Both the position numbers and the translations under genes were made by a program. Shown here in pieces: positions 1 to 12,954 of a DNA stretch of 64,000 nucleotides; the first letter of the stretch is position 1; every line of letters starts with the position of its first letter. The DNA is taken from NCBI GenBank assembly GCA_029339505.1, contig JAQISU010000081.1, forward strand, positions 12,993,001-13,057,000, read 5' to 3'. This stretch comes from Unio delphinus (lineage: Eukaryota > Mollusca > Bivalvia > Unionida > Unionidae). The notes beneath the pieces were generated by a model. That model saw nothing but the letters and a program-made list of their open reading frames with translations, did no database searches and had not been told where the DNA came from.

Positions 1-167
1 CCTCTAATGCCCGGTATGATAACAATGAATGACACTGCAAGTATACAGAATGCATAGATAAGTCCAGATTCCAAGATGTCCGCTTGCCAGGCGGTCTTTA
101 TCTCAGGGTACACGGTAGGGCCACCATTTGTGCGAAATGCTGAATATAAATCCGGGGATGATGACAT
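1..167 (-). CDS. DUOXA: DUOXA first coding exon, inverted paralogue (copy L), partial at window edge
   Basis: Read on the minus strand, this is the N-terminus of a DUOXA protein starting MSSSPDLYSAF and running to PGIR, cut by the window edge within three codons of the expected exon end. DUOXA proteins are ER membrane partners needed for maturation and surface delivery of dual oxidase, an H2O2-producing NADPH oxidase. The ATG (complement of 165-167) is conserved in the two other copies at 18209 and 41568. The first membrane segment (residues about 31-51) and the PGIR motif just after it are present. A 5' untranslated part follows the acceptor at 230-231, so the exon spans 1-229. Against the exon at 41568 it differs in seven codons, six synonymous and one replacement (Ala29 here, Val there), which is what a constrained gene shows. 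The rest should lie left of the window. Confidence 0.85.
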   Translation of the reverse strand, partial: MSSSPDLYSAFRTNGGPTVYPEIKTAWQADILESGLIYAFCILAVSFIVIIPGIR

Positions 168-445
168 TCTTGTAGGCAAAATAAATCACAAATTATTTTG
201 CAAGTAAGACAACTGTTGCTACCAAATATCTGTAAAGATCGAGAAAGTTTAACATTACCTTGTTAAAAAATTTGACATCCCAGTTTCCTAAATAAAATGG
301 CATATCTACGCACATATGTGTATATATAAATTTCAAAAAGATTATAAGTGTATAATTTACAAGAGGCAAACAAAAAGAAAAGACTATCAAAGATTACAGA
401 AGTTATAATCAACAAATACTATGCATGTTATAAATGTACCCATAC

Positions 446-510
446 CTTCAGTTGCTATCTTGCCTATTTCTGTTAATGTTTGCTTATATTGCAACTGGAG
501 TCCTTATATA
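446..510 (-). promoter_or_regulatory. Leader exon donor and TATA box of DUOXA copy L
   Basis: On the minus strand a TATATAA box (504-510) is followed by a short leader sequence ending at a GT donor (GTATGGG, read from 445 downwards; last exon base 446). The same TATA, leader and donor occur at 17944-18008 and 41220-41284, each about 220 bp or less upstream of the acceptor of the ATG-bearing exon. Conservation in three copies supports a real promoter and noncoding first exon; the exact start of transcription is inferred. Confidence 0.6.
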
Positions 511-2720
511 TAAATCCTTCAAGGAACAAGCACTTTTAATGGTTCATTAGTTGGCGAATGACTTCATTGTTGAAGTATTTATAGACAGATTACCTCATGA
601 TAGGTAGAAATAGGGTTTTTCTCTGTAGGAAGTTCTGTCATACAATGACGTTAGTATAGTTTCCATTTCTTTATTTTTCGTCCAGTTATAGAATCCTTGA
701 GTAGGTGTTATCAGATATATTATATTGTATTTGACAATTCTTCAAACAAAAACCTACCTAGTAGTTATTAACATAAATTATGTCAACAAATATAACTATT
801 TCAGACTACCGATAGCCGAAACATATTTTGTGTCGAATCTATAAACACGGAAGTCAGAATGCTATTGTTCCATTCTAAGATTTGCTGACCAATGTGATTA
901 GCTTGCATTAGAAAATAGTCAAGATCCTAAAAATAATTTTCAAACTACCCCTGTTAAAATATGTTAACATAATCTCTGCCGTTGAATCGCTATACTAAAG
1001 CAATAATTCTAAGTGTTTTTTCCTAAGAAAAACCCTTCATGTTTCAGCTTATTAATTTTCTTCACAAGCGTAGCCATTCGCATCACAAATGAATTTACAT
1101 AAAACTATTTTTAAAAGTAAGTGTATTGACTTGTGGCAATAAATTAATACGTATGAAAAAACTGTCTTTCATCCCTGTCATGTTTTTTTTTAATGTTCAT
1201 TTAATATTATATTTTATCTTTTAAAAACATATATGTTCATATGTACTTTTTAAAAGATGAAATAATAACCTGATGGAAATTTTTTTTCGAATACTGGGTG
1301 GTTGAATATTTTCTCGTTGAACGCAGCTATAAATTATTAGAGCAAATTGTATAGGCTGTGGACTAAATTTTCCAACAGATACTCTAATCTATTTTAACTC
1401 CTTCAAGAAAAAATTTCTACATTTTGATTCTATTGAAACCAAATATATCTTGTGACGTTAATAGGTCCTCATAAAAAGCCGTCTACTTCGATGTATACCA
1501 GTGTGAATTTCAATATTAGTGTCTGTACATAATGAGCAAATAAGTTTTTTTGGCGGAAAAAGGCTGTTTTGTATGAAGGAAACTCATCCCGTTTGGCTCT
1601 CTTTTTTGTATTGGGCAGCAAGGTTTATCTTGTATTTTTCTATCTTTTCTAAACGTATTAAACAAATTACCACTTTTAGAGGCAAAATACAACGTCGTTT
1701 TTAATGATTTAGAATTATCGTGTTAAATAATTAGTAAGGCCAGTCAATGTATTTCATAAATGCCATTCAGTAAAAATGCACATACATGTGTAACACAAAC
1801 ATATGCAATACTCAACATTACCTGCAGGTATTCAATACAACTGGCTTCTTAAGTGACCTTTCCCTTACGCGAAATTGTAATCTAGGCACTAATATTTAGA
1901 AAAGGAAGTTTAAATTTGATACTGATTGTTTATGGCGGCCTGTATATTGGTTGGAAGTGCTCGACAAAACCCCGGGAAGAGGTACCGACCCACGTGAAGT
2001 TTCTGGCACATGTTCTCACATACGTACATTCGTCTTTCCCGAGACTCGAACGCACACGGATTGACTTAATACAGACTTTTTCTTCAAGTAGATTTTTGCG
2101 TGATATAACACATATCATGGTTTAAGAATGGAGTACATCGTTTCTTCTAACGTTTTCTGTCTTTTTTGTTTTCAATATCCGATGTCAGTAATGACCATTT
2201 GCTGTGGGTCTTCTCTAAGTCGACATTGGTAATAGGTCAGTGTCTCCATATTACTGTTCCTCTTCTCTCTATCTCCCCTGTTTCTTCCGGTCATCAACCA
2301 TAACTTGGCAATCTGCTCTCAATTTTTCAACTTCATGGTACACATATGAACTATTTCTTCTTTCAAATAAACAAAACGCAACCTAAACATTTATCGGGTT
2401 TTCTTTTCTGGCCTTCGAACAATAACACAGCAGACTTAGGTTAATATTGTTGTTTTGCAACCTGATACACACACAAATATATCATCATACAATTAATAAC
2501 TGCTAGCAGCATTTCTAACTGGAACTATGACGTAACAAGACATCTTAGTAAATAGTACTCAAGCCTGTACGCTGTAAATCAATAGCTGGATTATATTAAT
2601 CGCCATGCGCCCAGTTCTTGCTTGAAAAAGAATTCACAGCTTAATTACATGAATGAATTAATGAACTTTACGTCTTGTCTTAATTATATTACTTGATAAC
2701 TATAAATTCCTTGACTTGAC
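510..2720. other. Noncoding 5' flank of DUOXA copy L
   Basis: Apart from homology to the upstream flank of the gene at 41568 (and partly to 16930-17940), no coding exon, RNA gene or intact mobile element was found. Short ORFs here lack family resemblance and are not conserved as frames in the matching copies. The block at 600-700 matches 17690-17790 and 41040-41120. Confidence 0.5.
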
Positions 2721-2724
2721 ATTT

Positions 2725-3125
2725 CCATGGCTCTTCGCCGTCTTTGTTCATCCAAGCTGGCCCTTCTGTGTTGTTCAAAAGTGGCAGTGGTTCGGTCAAC
2801 TATACTTCGCCAGCTTTCACTGTCAGTAGCTTGTGATGTCCATTGGTGTGGATTTTTTTTCAAGGAGTCTATATATCACTTTCGATGTGTCTTTCCATCA
2901 CGTGGCCCGTGGACAGCTCACCATATAGTGCATTCATTGGCAGGATCCTCCATCCTAGACATGTGCCCTGTTCCGGGAAACCTCATTTTCGTGAGCGTGG
3001 CTTCAACGCTGGCGATCCCGGTTTGTTTGAGGACTTCAGTGTTGGTAACGAAGTCACTCCATTGGATGTTGAAATTGGTGCGGAGGCGAGGTGGCGTTGT
3101 AGGTGATCCAGGATTCGGCGTCATA
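2725..3125 (-). mobile_element. LINE ORF2 C-terminal fragment (copy L)
   Basis: The minus strand encodes pieces such as NTEVLKQTGI and GHMSRMED, typical of the C-terminal region of non-LTR retrotransposon ORF2 proteins downstream of the reverse transcriptase. The same fragment occurs in opposite orientation at 38330-38900. The frame is interrupted and no RT or endonuclease motif is left, so this is a dead tail that was duplicated with the surrounding segment. Confidence 0.65.
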
Positions 3126-3709
3126 TAGGAGGGTGGTCAGTGTGTGCTTCCGTGTGGGCAACGACGGAGTCAAATAACATTCGAGACAAATGCATGGAAA
3201 CCATTAACTTCCGAAATCACGGAAAGTTGATGTATGAATTTAAAACGAATAATGAAACAAATGATTACAAACTTATATCAATGATTATCTTATAGGTGAC
3301 TGAGACAAACCTTGTCCTTTTCGTTTTCTTGTCTATGAAGCCGAATCTTTCGTTTCGTGCCCCTGAACTTTCTAGACACGCGGCTCTTTGACAAATTAAC
3401 GAGAAAAGTACCTTCAACAGATCTTGGAATCAGGCTTTCCCTTCCACAGATAAACTTGGACTGACTATGGCTGCTAACGAGAACAACCTAAAACGTTAAA
3501 GTTTTCTGGGAAACCCCTCGTTTAGTTTAGCCAATCAGGATCACCTTTACCTAACAATGAAAGGTTTAACACGCTCATAAAAGTTAAACAATATTCCGCC
3601 TATATTAATAGATAGTATAGAAAAACTCATCTTTTGACACTTATTTCAAAATGGCACAAGTTGTCTAAGAATTCTCTCTACTCCGACATTTTCATCTAAT
3701 TTGATTGTG

Positions 3710-3850
<141 letters not shown>

Positions 3851-4090
3851 AGTGCGATCAATTTGAAGGAATTATAATCTTCCATTCCACATGTACTTGA
3901 AAGTCGACTGGAAGCCTTATTTATCTTTTATAATTTCTTCTTTGCACAAACAAAATTTATTAAAAATCAGTTTTAAAGTCATTACTAGTTCGCAAGCAGA
4001 TTTCAAACCTTGCTTACTGAGAATTCCAAGCCTGCAAGTAAGTTTCCAAAAATAGTTATATTTGTCACTGAGTTGAAACTGCACATCCAC

Positions 4091-4290
4091 CGCTTGTATG
4101 GATTTTTGACTAGAGCATCTGCCTCAGATGCGGCTGGTCGTGGTTTCGATCCCCGGCCGAGTCATACCAAAGACTTATAAAATTAGTGCTAACAGACTGG
4201 TCGGCCTGGTGTCAGGATAATGTGACTGGGTGGAACATCATGATACATATTTGCGGCATGATGTCCCAGCGCTAGACATCACTATAACTA
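4091..4290 (+). mobile_element. tRNA-derived SINE, copy 1
   Basis: A tRNA-like head contains a B-box match (GGTTTCGATCCCC, near 4142) and is followed by a body shared with the copies at 37195-37410 and 61241-61503: GGTCGGCCTGGTGTCAGGATAA, then the pair GATGTCCCAGC and CTAGACATCACTATAA. The A-box is degenerate (TTGACTAGAGCATC). It is noncoding and presumably needs a LINE for mobilisation. Confidence 0.7.
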
Positions 4291-4589
4291 TATTAAACAT
4301 GTAGACAATATAATGGAAGTTTAAATTATCAAAAAGGAACATGTATTAATACTAATTAACAGCGATGCCCTGGAGGTTATAGTAGAAGGTCTGTCTAGAG
4401 TGCAAAATACCCATTCATATTAACACATTTGAACATTATACATGAAGTACTAAAATTAATGATGTCAAAGAAGTTGTGTTCATTGGACATATTTATAAAG
4501 TAATTTATAACAAAACGGTTAAATTAGAGGCCTGCTACTTATTCATGCATCTAAACACTTGCTTACCTACCATTCCACTGCTATTATAC

Positions 4590-4772
4590 CGCTCCGGTGG
4601 CTTAGTGGTTGGAGCGTCCGCCTCAGATGTTATACCAAGGACTTAAAAAAATTAGTACTAACAGCTGCCTCGCTTGGCACTGGGCATTACGAGGCGATTG
4701 TTGCGACTGGTCGGCCTGATGTCATTATACTTTGATTGGGTGGGACATCATCAGACATGTCTGAGCCACGTA
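4590..4772 (+). mobile_element. tRNA-derived SINE, copy 2, lacking the B box
   Basis: The head has a good A-box (TGGCTTAGTGGTTGG) but jumps from CCTCAGATG to TTATACCAAGG, losing the interval that carries the B-box in sister copies. The body keeps GCTGCCTCGCTTGGCACTGG and the GACTGGTCGGCCTGATGTCA stretch. A (GT)n microsatellite (about 4786-4838) follows. Confidence 0.65.
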
Positions 4773-4782
4773 AAAAATCGTG

Positions 4783-4785
<3 letters not shown>

Positions 4786-4832
<47 letters not shown>

Positions 4833-4838
4833 TGTGTA
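4786..4838. repeat. (GT)n microsatellite
   Basis: This tract of about 25 units is followed by ACATGTGTCACCAATCGAG, part of a repeat that recurs next to AC/GT tracts at 16240-16400, 36490-36671 and 60920-61030. Confidence 0.9.
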
Positions 4839-4932
4839 CATGTGTCACCAATCGAGTTTAAGTGGAAAATCGACTGATCTGTAGACAATGCTAGAGGAAC
4901 ATTCTTTAGATAAAGGCACTATCGTTTAAACA

Positions 4933-5181
4933 CAGAGGCGTAGCTATAGTGTTTGGAGCCCCCAACCCACCCCTCAACTCTGAAACCCGTTATTTTAAAT
5001 CAATAAAATCACCATCACCCAATGTAACGCCAACGGCTATTAAAGGTAAGAACAAGGTAATATATAGTTGCACATTTGCAGCAAAATTTCCACATACAAC
5101 CTATTTCAAAGCCAATTTTAGCACCATCACTAGTCTCGCGCCCGGTAACATCTGTCCCCTCCCCCACCAGCTACGCCTCTA
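4933..5181. mobile_element. hAT-like MITE with 8-bp target site duplication
   Basis: Terminal inverted repeats read CAGAGGCGTAGCTA at the left and, inverted, TAGAGGCGTAGCTGG at the right. The flanks are a perfect 8-bp direct repeat TTTAAACA (4925-4932 and 5182-5189). An 8-bp duplication and CAG-type ends fit non-autonomous hAT elements. It has no coding capacity. A diverged copy at the equivalent place in copy B (about 36161-36395) shows that insertion preceded the L/B duplication. Confidence 0.75.
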
Positions 5182-5264
5182 TTTAAACACTTTGCAATCA
5201 CCTATCAACACTAATCAAAGTTTCTATTCAATATTTGTAATTATAAGTGATTTCTTGTTATCGT

Positions 5265-5267
<3 letters not shown>

Positions 5268-5321
<54 letters not shown>

Positions 5322-5439
5322 CATTGGGGGGTCGGGGTTTTGTTTTGTTTCCTGTTCATTCGTAATATATAGTGAAGAGCTGGAATGTTCAATTGCAAAG
5401 CGATTATACTTGCTCTGTTGTTTTTGTTTTGTATTATTA

Positions 5440-5486
<47 letters not shown>
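5268..5486. repeat. (TAA)n and (TTA)n microsatellites flanking a conserved spacer
   Basis: AAT units (5268-5320) and TTA units (about 5434-5486) flank about 110 bp that recur beside AAT tracts in copies A (16020-16120), B (35700-35815) and D (60730-60830). The spacer includes the inverted form of CAATTGAAAATTCCAGCTCT. Long poly-Ile or poly-Asn frames here are artefacts of the repeat. Confidence 0.9.
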
Positions 5487-5487
<1 letters not shown>

Positions 5488-6099
5488 GATTCCTGTGTAA
5501 TTAAAACGAAACAATAACACGGATGGGAATTTTGAGCAAGGATTGCCAGTGTCAACAATCAATACTTTTTAGTTACCTATTTCTGTCGTAAAATTCTTAC
5601 GTAGTTTTTGAATTTCTGGATAAGGAAGTTGATATTATATGGTAGTAGATAATTTACAGATCTACCTACACTTTAAGCTCCGCCTACCTGGGGTTGTACA
5701 ATTAGTACCGTTATACCAGGCTAGTACAACGTAGGGAGCATACTGAACAGAGAACCAGCCTACGGTATTTTAAAATATCTTTGCGATATATTTACAGCAA
5801 ATTTCTAACGCAAATTCGATGTTAGACAAATTGTACATCCACAATTAATCGCGTAACCCTAGTGTCAGTCGTCATTTCGAATTACCGGGGTTTAGCAGCT
5901 GATAATCGAGTGATCAATGAGGCTTTCTTACGTTGAAAATCTTACTTTTGATATTTTTTTCATGATGTACTAATTAATGTATATGTATTTGTTATTTGCC
6001 TGTCACAGGTGAACATATGATGTGACTATTATCACGTTTCATATAACGCTCCAGATTACAAATTGGATATGATAAGTCGGTGTGATATCAAGCACAAAT

Positions 6100-6100
<1 letters not shown>

Positions 6101-6148
<48 letters not shown>

Positions 6149-6212
6149 TAATAATAATAATGATGATGATGATGATGATGATGTTAATAATAATAATAAT
6201 AATAATAATAAT
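6101..6212. repeat. (AAT)n(GAT)n(AAT)n microsatellite
   Basis: AAT and GAT triplets form a compound array. It is followed by GACATGTATAGCGCTTACTC, the start of the AGCGCTTA hairpin element seen in fuller form at 30216-30265 and 43561-43612. Confidence 0.9.
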
Positions 6213-6445
6213 GAAGACATGTATAGCGCTTACTCTAGCATATATAATGCTATGACTACCAAACAAAATACACATGTAAACAAACAAGATAAGCAGCAAT
6301 CATTATGCAGTCAATACAGCGTTGAATAGATTTTTTCATGACGTCACAAGATCGCTGATTAAAACTTCCTTGTAAAGAATCAGGACCCAATGGCATATGT
6401 CCCCTTTTATGATTGTTGTATTCATGCTTAATATTCTTCTAACAT

Positions 6446-6650
6446 ATGGGGCCTGGTTAACTCATTAGTTTAGTAGAGCGCCTAAATCGAGAGCAACGAA
6501 TCTCAAATTTGAATCTAGCCTTCGCCAGTCAAAGTCGGTTGCTGTAAAACTCGTGGGCAAACGGTTTTTAACACGAATCCAACTTGGGCTAGCTCTGATA
6601 AGCTTTTGTTGTGAGTTCTTGTTCAAGACACTTCGATATTGTCTATATTG
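6446..6650 (+). mobile_element. tRNA-like SINE, second family (copy A)
   Basis: The sequence GGTTAACTCATTAGTTTAGT followed by AGAGCGCC resembles a tRNA 5' half with A-box. A body follows with GTCGGTTGCTGTAAAACTCG and ends near GTTCTTGTTCAAGACACTTC, a common SINE/LINE tail sequence type. The paralogue at 30471-30670 belongs to the same segmental duplication, so the two are not independent insertions. The opposite-strand ORF over this place is a shadow. Confidence 0.5.
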
Positions 6651-7162
6651 GGGGTCTAAAACAAGCAAGGTTAACGAGTTAAGCATTGACAGTGCTACCA
6701 TTATTTTAAAAATATGTATCATTGATTTTTGTTTGCTGTTATGAAAATACAGCGTTTGTATCAAACCTATTTGAGTAGTCCTACCACGTAAGACGCCTAC
6801 CCTGATATTTACATTGTTATGGTTGATCAAAACCACCATATCAGCGTAGACATCTTGCATTATAGGACTGCTCTCTGAGCAGATGGAAACAAATGAATGA
6901 AAAGTCAGTCTTAGTTTAACAAACAACAAGAAATGGGTTGAATACAATAACTGATTATTACAACTGACACAAAACTGATCATTTGTTCCCTTGAACTAAA
7001 TCAAAATTTAGCTGATTAGATTTACATAAAGGTTCGAGACTTCCACAAATCATATGACATCAATCGATACAACACCTTTATGTTTACTCAACCCCATAAC
7101 TTAGAAACATATCAATTTTCTAAAACATATTTAAAATCATTAAACGCAAATGAAGTGGTGCA

Positions 7163-7577
7163 TCAGTGTTAATATTACCAAATTTTAAAAGAAACTAGTT
7201 TGCATTGAAGTTGAGACTGAAGAATGTAATGATTGAATTATATGGCAAATATATAAAAAAAATGAACTGCATCATATTTATGTTGAGGATACAGTGTGAA
7301 CCAACGTTCACTCAAAGCTGCGCTCGTGCGCGCGCGCGCAGCTGCTCAGGCATCCCCGCACAGCTGAATTGTCAATTTTTGCTCATTCCAACGTTGAATT
7401 TTGCTCGTGTCCGTAATGCTTGCGCAGTGCAGCGAGCACAGCGCGCACATCTACCATTCGCTTAGAGGGAACGTTGGTGCTAACATAAGTACTATTTCCT
7501 TGCAAGCTACATGAAATGTAAAAGTGAATTGCGAATCCAATTATCTTTATCTCACTGGATCTCGATGTTAGAATGGG
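7163..7577. other. Start of the block present only in copy A
   Basis: No gene was found. A short GC-rich spot with alternating GCGC (7321-7345) stands out in AT-rich surroundings. At 7535-7577 there is one unit of a 42-bp repeat whose tandem array lies at 12955-13110, beyond the LINE that follows. Confidence 0.5.
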
Positions 7578-7579
7578 AA

Positions 7580-10500
7580 CGTTACAATATGGCAATGGAA
7601 TGCACGAGGATTGTCAGAAAATATGAATGAATTAAAATTAAAAATAATTTATACTCAACACAAAATTGACACCATCTGCATTCAAGAAACTAAACTTTCT
7701 GTAAACTCCATATCATTGCCTCTGATTCAATGCTACTCCCTAGGCAATTTCAAGCATAGAAGAGAAGGCCGGGGTGGGTGGGTGGATTAGCCATATATGT
7801 AAATAACAACATTCCTAATGCAATAGCAATACAACAATAGAAAATCCTTATTAATACACACAGGAAAAAGCGAATTGCAAATATTCAATATCGATTACGC
7901 AGGGAGAGATAATAAAGCAAACACCATAACAGCACTTTGGGAAATAATTAAATATTAAAGGATCGAACACACAATCATTTGCGGAGATTTCAATGCCCAT
8001 GGCGTGTAGTGGGGGAGGGGAGTGGAGACGGACAGTAGGGGGTGGGGAGGGGGGTAAACGGAATGGATCATCGAAACCAGCCTGAACATACTTAATGATG
8101 GTGCCAAAACCAGACTCAATCCGGTTGACGGCACCATGACCGCCATCGATCTTACCATATGCACGACTAAACTAACACAGGTGGCAGACTGGAGAGTAGA
8201 TGAAACATACCCCTTGGGGAGTGACCACTATCCAATAATTACCACCCTGCAAATGGAAGTGCAGTTCGACTTTAACATCAATATCCCCAGGTGGAACTAT
8301 AACAAAGCAGACTGGGCAAAACTTAAAACTCCATTAATAAATATCAACCCAAATACAATTGAAAATAACAACATTGAAATATACTATGAAAAACTAATTA
8401 AGATCATTACACAGGAGGCTACCACTAGCATACGCAAAACAAATAGCATACAAAGAAAACTAGAAGTACCATGGTGCACCTGTCAAATAAAACAAACTCG
8501 GAAAAAAAAAAAAGAAAGACCTTTAAAAATTCAAAAGATCAGGTAACACAATAGACCTATTAGAATATTCACAAAAAAGACAAACAACTTAAAAGCTTGA
8601 TCAAGCAGTCCAAAGAAAAAACTTGGCAAACATACTGCACCAGTGTAAATATAAGATCCAACTCAAAACAGGTGTGGGATAAAAATAAAGCAATTAGGGG
8701 CAAAAATACCAACAAAACCCCAACACTTTGTAATGCTAACAACAAGAAGAAAAAAAGCTGATATATTAAACCATACACTTTAAAAATATGAGCAGCGATT
8801 GCAACCACACCAATGAATTCCAACAATATAGGAAAAAACTGAAGAAAAGTGTAAGATATTATTTCAAGACCTTAAACCCAAATTTACTCATCTAAATAAA
8901 AAAATAACACTATATGAATGGGAACAGGCACTAAAACCAAAAATTGAAACTTCACCTGGGGAAGACAAAATAGGGTACACTATAAACAAAACTTTACCCC
9001 ATAACATCATTAAGTCTATTATAAAACTATTAAATAAAATATGGCAAATAGAAAAGCTACCCAAAAAAATGGAAAACTGCGATAGTAATACCCATCTTAA
9101 AACCAAACAAAGATCGCAATGACATGAATTCATATCGACCCATTTCACTAACCAACAATATATGCAAGATTATGGAAACCATAATTTCCAAAAGGCTCAA
9201 ACACTACCTTGAATGTAACACACTAATATCTGAAAACCAATGTGGTTTTAGGAACCAAAGGTCCAGTACGGACCAACTCATAAGATTCAAACCCGCTATA
9301 AAATTGGCATGTAACTCTAAAAGAAATGCGGACACAAATTTAATTGCGTTGTTGATAGATCTTGAAAGGCTTTCGACCTCGTATGGACCAAAGACCTAAT
9401 AGCCAGATTAAATCAATATGGCATTACGGGAAGGATGTTTAACTTCATTGAAAATTTCCTCACTGACCGCAATATAATAACTAGAGTAGGAGACACTTAC
9501 TCCGAAGAACATACCCTTGAAAATGGAACCCCACAATGAAGTGTACTCAGTCCCACTCTTTCTATCTATGATAAACGACATTGACAGAACTCTGGCATAA
9601 CTCGAAGCTAAATAATCGCAATTTGCATATGATAATGGACTATGGAGAGCAGGAAACCCATCCAGCCACAAAATTATAACAGATATTCAAGATAGTTTGA
9701 ATAATATAGGAAAATGGGAAAATAAATGGGGATTCAAACTTTTGCACCAAGTATCGGTAGCAGTACTATTTACCCCACCTAACTGAAATAAAAAAAACAA
9801 TACCCTAAGCTAATCATACAAAATCAAGAAATAAAATGTGTAAAAGTAGCCCGATTTTGGGGTATTTAGTATGATGAACATCACAAATGGGCACATCACA
9901 GAGATGAACTAGTACACAAATGTAATCAGGACTTAATCTTATTAAGAAACCTAAAAGGTACCAAGTAGGGAGCAAATCAAGAAACAACCCTAATCTTATA
10001 CAGGGCTTTAATAAGATCCAAACTAGAATATGGCTGCCAAATATGCAACACGACACCCAAATTTCAATTAAATAAATTAGATAAAATACAGACAAAAGCC
10101 CTACTGATTGGAACTGGCGCACTGCCATCAACCTCACTCGTTGAGCTGCAAATCTTAACCGGAGAACTGCCGTTACATCTAAGAAGGCAGGAACTTATCC
10201 TAAAATATGATGCCAGACATTGAACACACTCCAAAACTCCCCCAACTTACCAGGCAATAAATAATTGTAATATACCTTTCTACCTTTCAGGGCAACTATG
10301 AAAAGATCCCCCATGGGGAAAACTAGTTCATGATTTAAAACATCAACTCCCAATCGAGTTATTCCATCCCGAAAATACTATATCATATGGCAAGGAGCCA
10401 TGGAATAACATAACACCAATAGTCAATATAGCAGAAAGTAAGATTAAATATGATAAAGAACTTTGGAGTAATATAAAACGCATAGTAATTTTTGTAAATA

Positions 10501-11420
10501 TCTCATTTCAACTAAAGAAAGAAAGGATAACCATGCAAACTATCTGAAAACATTAGCTTGAAAAGAAATTAACAACAAATGTCAAAATTACCTCAAAATA
10601 TACACAAATGGGTCCAAAATAATAAATCCTTGCAAAACAGCTGCAGCAATGATAATACCTGAGCTGAATATACAAATGGGGTGGCGTCTACCTGATTACT
10701 ATTCCATAAACACAGCTGAATTTTGGGCCATCTTAGAATCACTAAAATGGATTGAGAAAAATAAAACAAGCAAGACAGTTATAATAAATGACCCGCTTAT
10801 TGTCCTAACCGCAATCCAAAATAACACCTCTAAATTAGGAGAGAATTTCCTAAACCAAACCAACGCAATACTGAAATAAATAACTATAAACAAATTAAGC
10901 ATATAATACATGTGGATTCCATCCCACATAAATATCCAAGGAATTGACTTTAGACCAGATAGCTAAAGAAAAACTCAATGAACCAAATTACATGCCACTC
11001 GAATATAGTCAAAATGAACTATACAGCCTAGTGAACACATTCATTAACAATAAATGGGATACCGATTGGAATCAAAATCACAAAGGGAGACAATTATACA
11101 ATACCATCAAGGAAATAAATAGAAATAAAAAACCACTAACAATAATCAATCGAATTCTCTTAGGAAAAACGAAACTTTAGAAAATACATAGGACACTTCC
11201 CACATAGCATAAATTGCTATAATTGAAACACGCCAGAATATTTACACCACATCTTCAATGATTGTAGAATAACCAAGAAGGAAAGGGACAAATTCAGATC
11301 CGAACAAAAAATCATAGCAACCCCATATACATACCCAGAAATATTTAAATTAACAAATAGCAACCCCCAAACAACATTCAAAATTATAACTGAATGTTTA
11401 GAAACAAACTAGGGAACCTG
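7580..11420 (+). mobile_element. Degraded non-LTR retrotransposon with endonuclease, RT and RNase H (I/Jockey-like)
   Basis: Domains appear in the order expected of an I-type LINE ORF2. The endonuclease has WNARGL and IQETKL near 7595-7700, CGDFNAHG near 7978 and GSDHYPI near 8218. The reverse transcriptase has NSYRPISLTN from 9127, QCGFRNQRSSTDQL, a LLIDLE motif A near 9352, a TPQ-stop-SVLSP motif near 9530 and AYDN where FADD is expected (near 9628). The RNase H has YTNGSK near 10600, NTAEFWAI near 10717 and IINDPLIVL near 10785. A tail resembles zinc-knuckle-less I elements (HHIFNDCRI). Many stops and frameshifts break the frame and the RT active-site aspartates are lost, so it is dead. 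It is more AT-rich than the LINE at 55.6 kb. Jockey versus I clade cannot be settled by eye. Confidence 0.8.
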
Positions 11421-12954
11421 GAACAATTACTTTGAGTAATCAAATCACTCCGGGAATAATAACAAGTCAACAAAAGAGATGAAAGATAAAGTAATAGGGG
11501 TATACAAATCACAACGAACACACAATGAAAACAATCAGGGAATACAAAAGAATACACCATTTAAAAGACAGAAAAAAAACCAAAAAACTACAAACAGTTT
11601 TTTTTATATGAAAAAACAGCCTATAAACTAAGTATAGGAACCTACCCTCACTCCTCTTACCTTCTCTAACTTTCCTCTCAGTACAGCCTTATTGACAGCA
11701 ATTTATAATAACCAATACGTATCAAATTCGAAAGTTAGAAGGCCAAAATTTAAATATAAGTACATGTAGATGGCCTGAGACCAGACTATCATAAATTTCT
11801 GTCCCGATATTATGGTTTCAATTTAGACAGTATAAGGTAGTCTAACAGCACAAGACTACCAAGCCCCGCAGCACCAGGCTGCGATTCAATTTTTATATAA
11901 CTTTAGGCATACATACACCCACCCTCCACCAACTCAACACTATATGGGCTGGGATGTATGGGGCTGTATACTCTATTAACTCAAAACAGCACAGAGTTCA
12001 TTCAATTTAAGGGGTGGGGTGGATAAAGTGACATCATCGCTAGAACAAAATCGGAAAAACATCAAGAGAGAATCAACTTCAAAGTACCCAGGACAAAGGA
12101 AAATGATGGCTGGTCAGAGGGAACAACCATATGATGGGACACCATGAGAACAAGATGGCAGCCTGACATTAGGGGCTTCTCAAATTGACAAGGGTAAGCA
12201 ACACATAAAAGAAACCGATGGATTTCATTGCCTGGTGAACAGGGTCCTCATTTGGTATGAGAACCTTTTTCGAACAATCTATGTCACAAAACCTGATAAT
12301 TGTTGCACACCGTTCAAAATTAACAAGCTAATTTTACCAAACAGTGACTATACTTATTTATGTCGCATAGACATCTTATTATTCAATCTTGTTAGGGACT
12401 TAATACATGTACACTTTGTACTAGAAATATTGGAAAGTTAAGATACTTAAACAAATTATACAACTTCATGGATTTGATTTAAATGCATAGGTGGCTCACA
12501 CATTATTGGTATTTGCCTGTTCATTAGTAATAACTGGACCAGATTTGAATTAAGCACGGAATCTCGACGTTGCGGGCTGTACGAGATCCTTGGACTTAAT
12601 GGTGCCTCTCTTTTCTTGCCACAACTCGGATAGCTTCAAATGGCGGAGATGTGAAACTAATTTCCACTACCTCCACTTGTGCCATTGTACACCATCAACA
12701 CACCTAATTGGCTGATAGGGTTGAGTGTGTGTTGGGTCTATTCCCACTCATCCAGGGTCCTCTATTCAGGTCGATGGTTATTTAATAGCAGACCCGACCT
12801 GACGAACAAATTAAATAGTACTCCTTGAGTACATAAATGCCTGTGGGAGTAATTAAATTTCCAGCTTTGCTGGAAACATAAAACATACATGACCCTAGTG
12901 GGCGATACAGCACTATAATTCAACTTCATCGTCATCATCATCAATGTTAATGGG
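11420..12954. other. No gene seen; LINE 3' flank
   Basis: Possible 3' untranslated sequence of the preceding LINE runs to roughly 11650. Beyond it there are only short ORFs without recognisable domains. No SINE head or TIR pair was found. Confidence 0.4.

Noticed and set aside
6465..6947. 160-codon minus-strand ORF
   Set aside because: It overlaps a tRNA-like SINE and a segmental duplicate; the matching sequence at 30480-30960 does not keep the frame.
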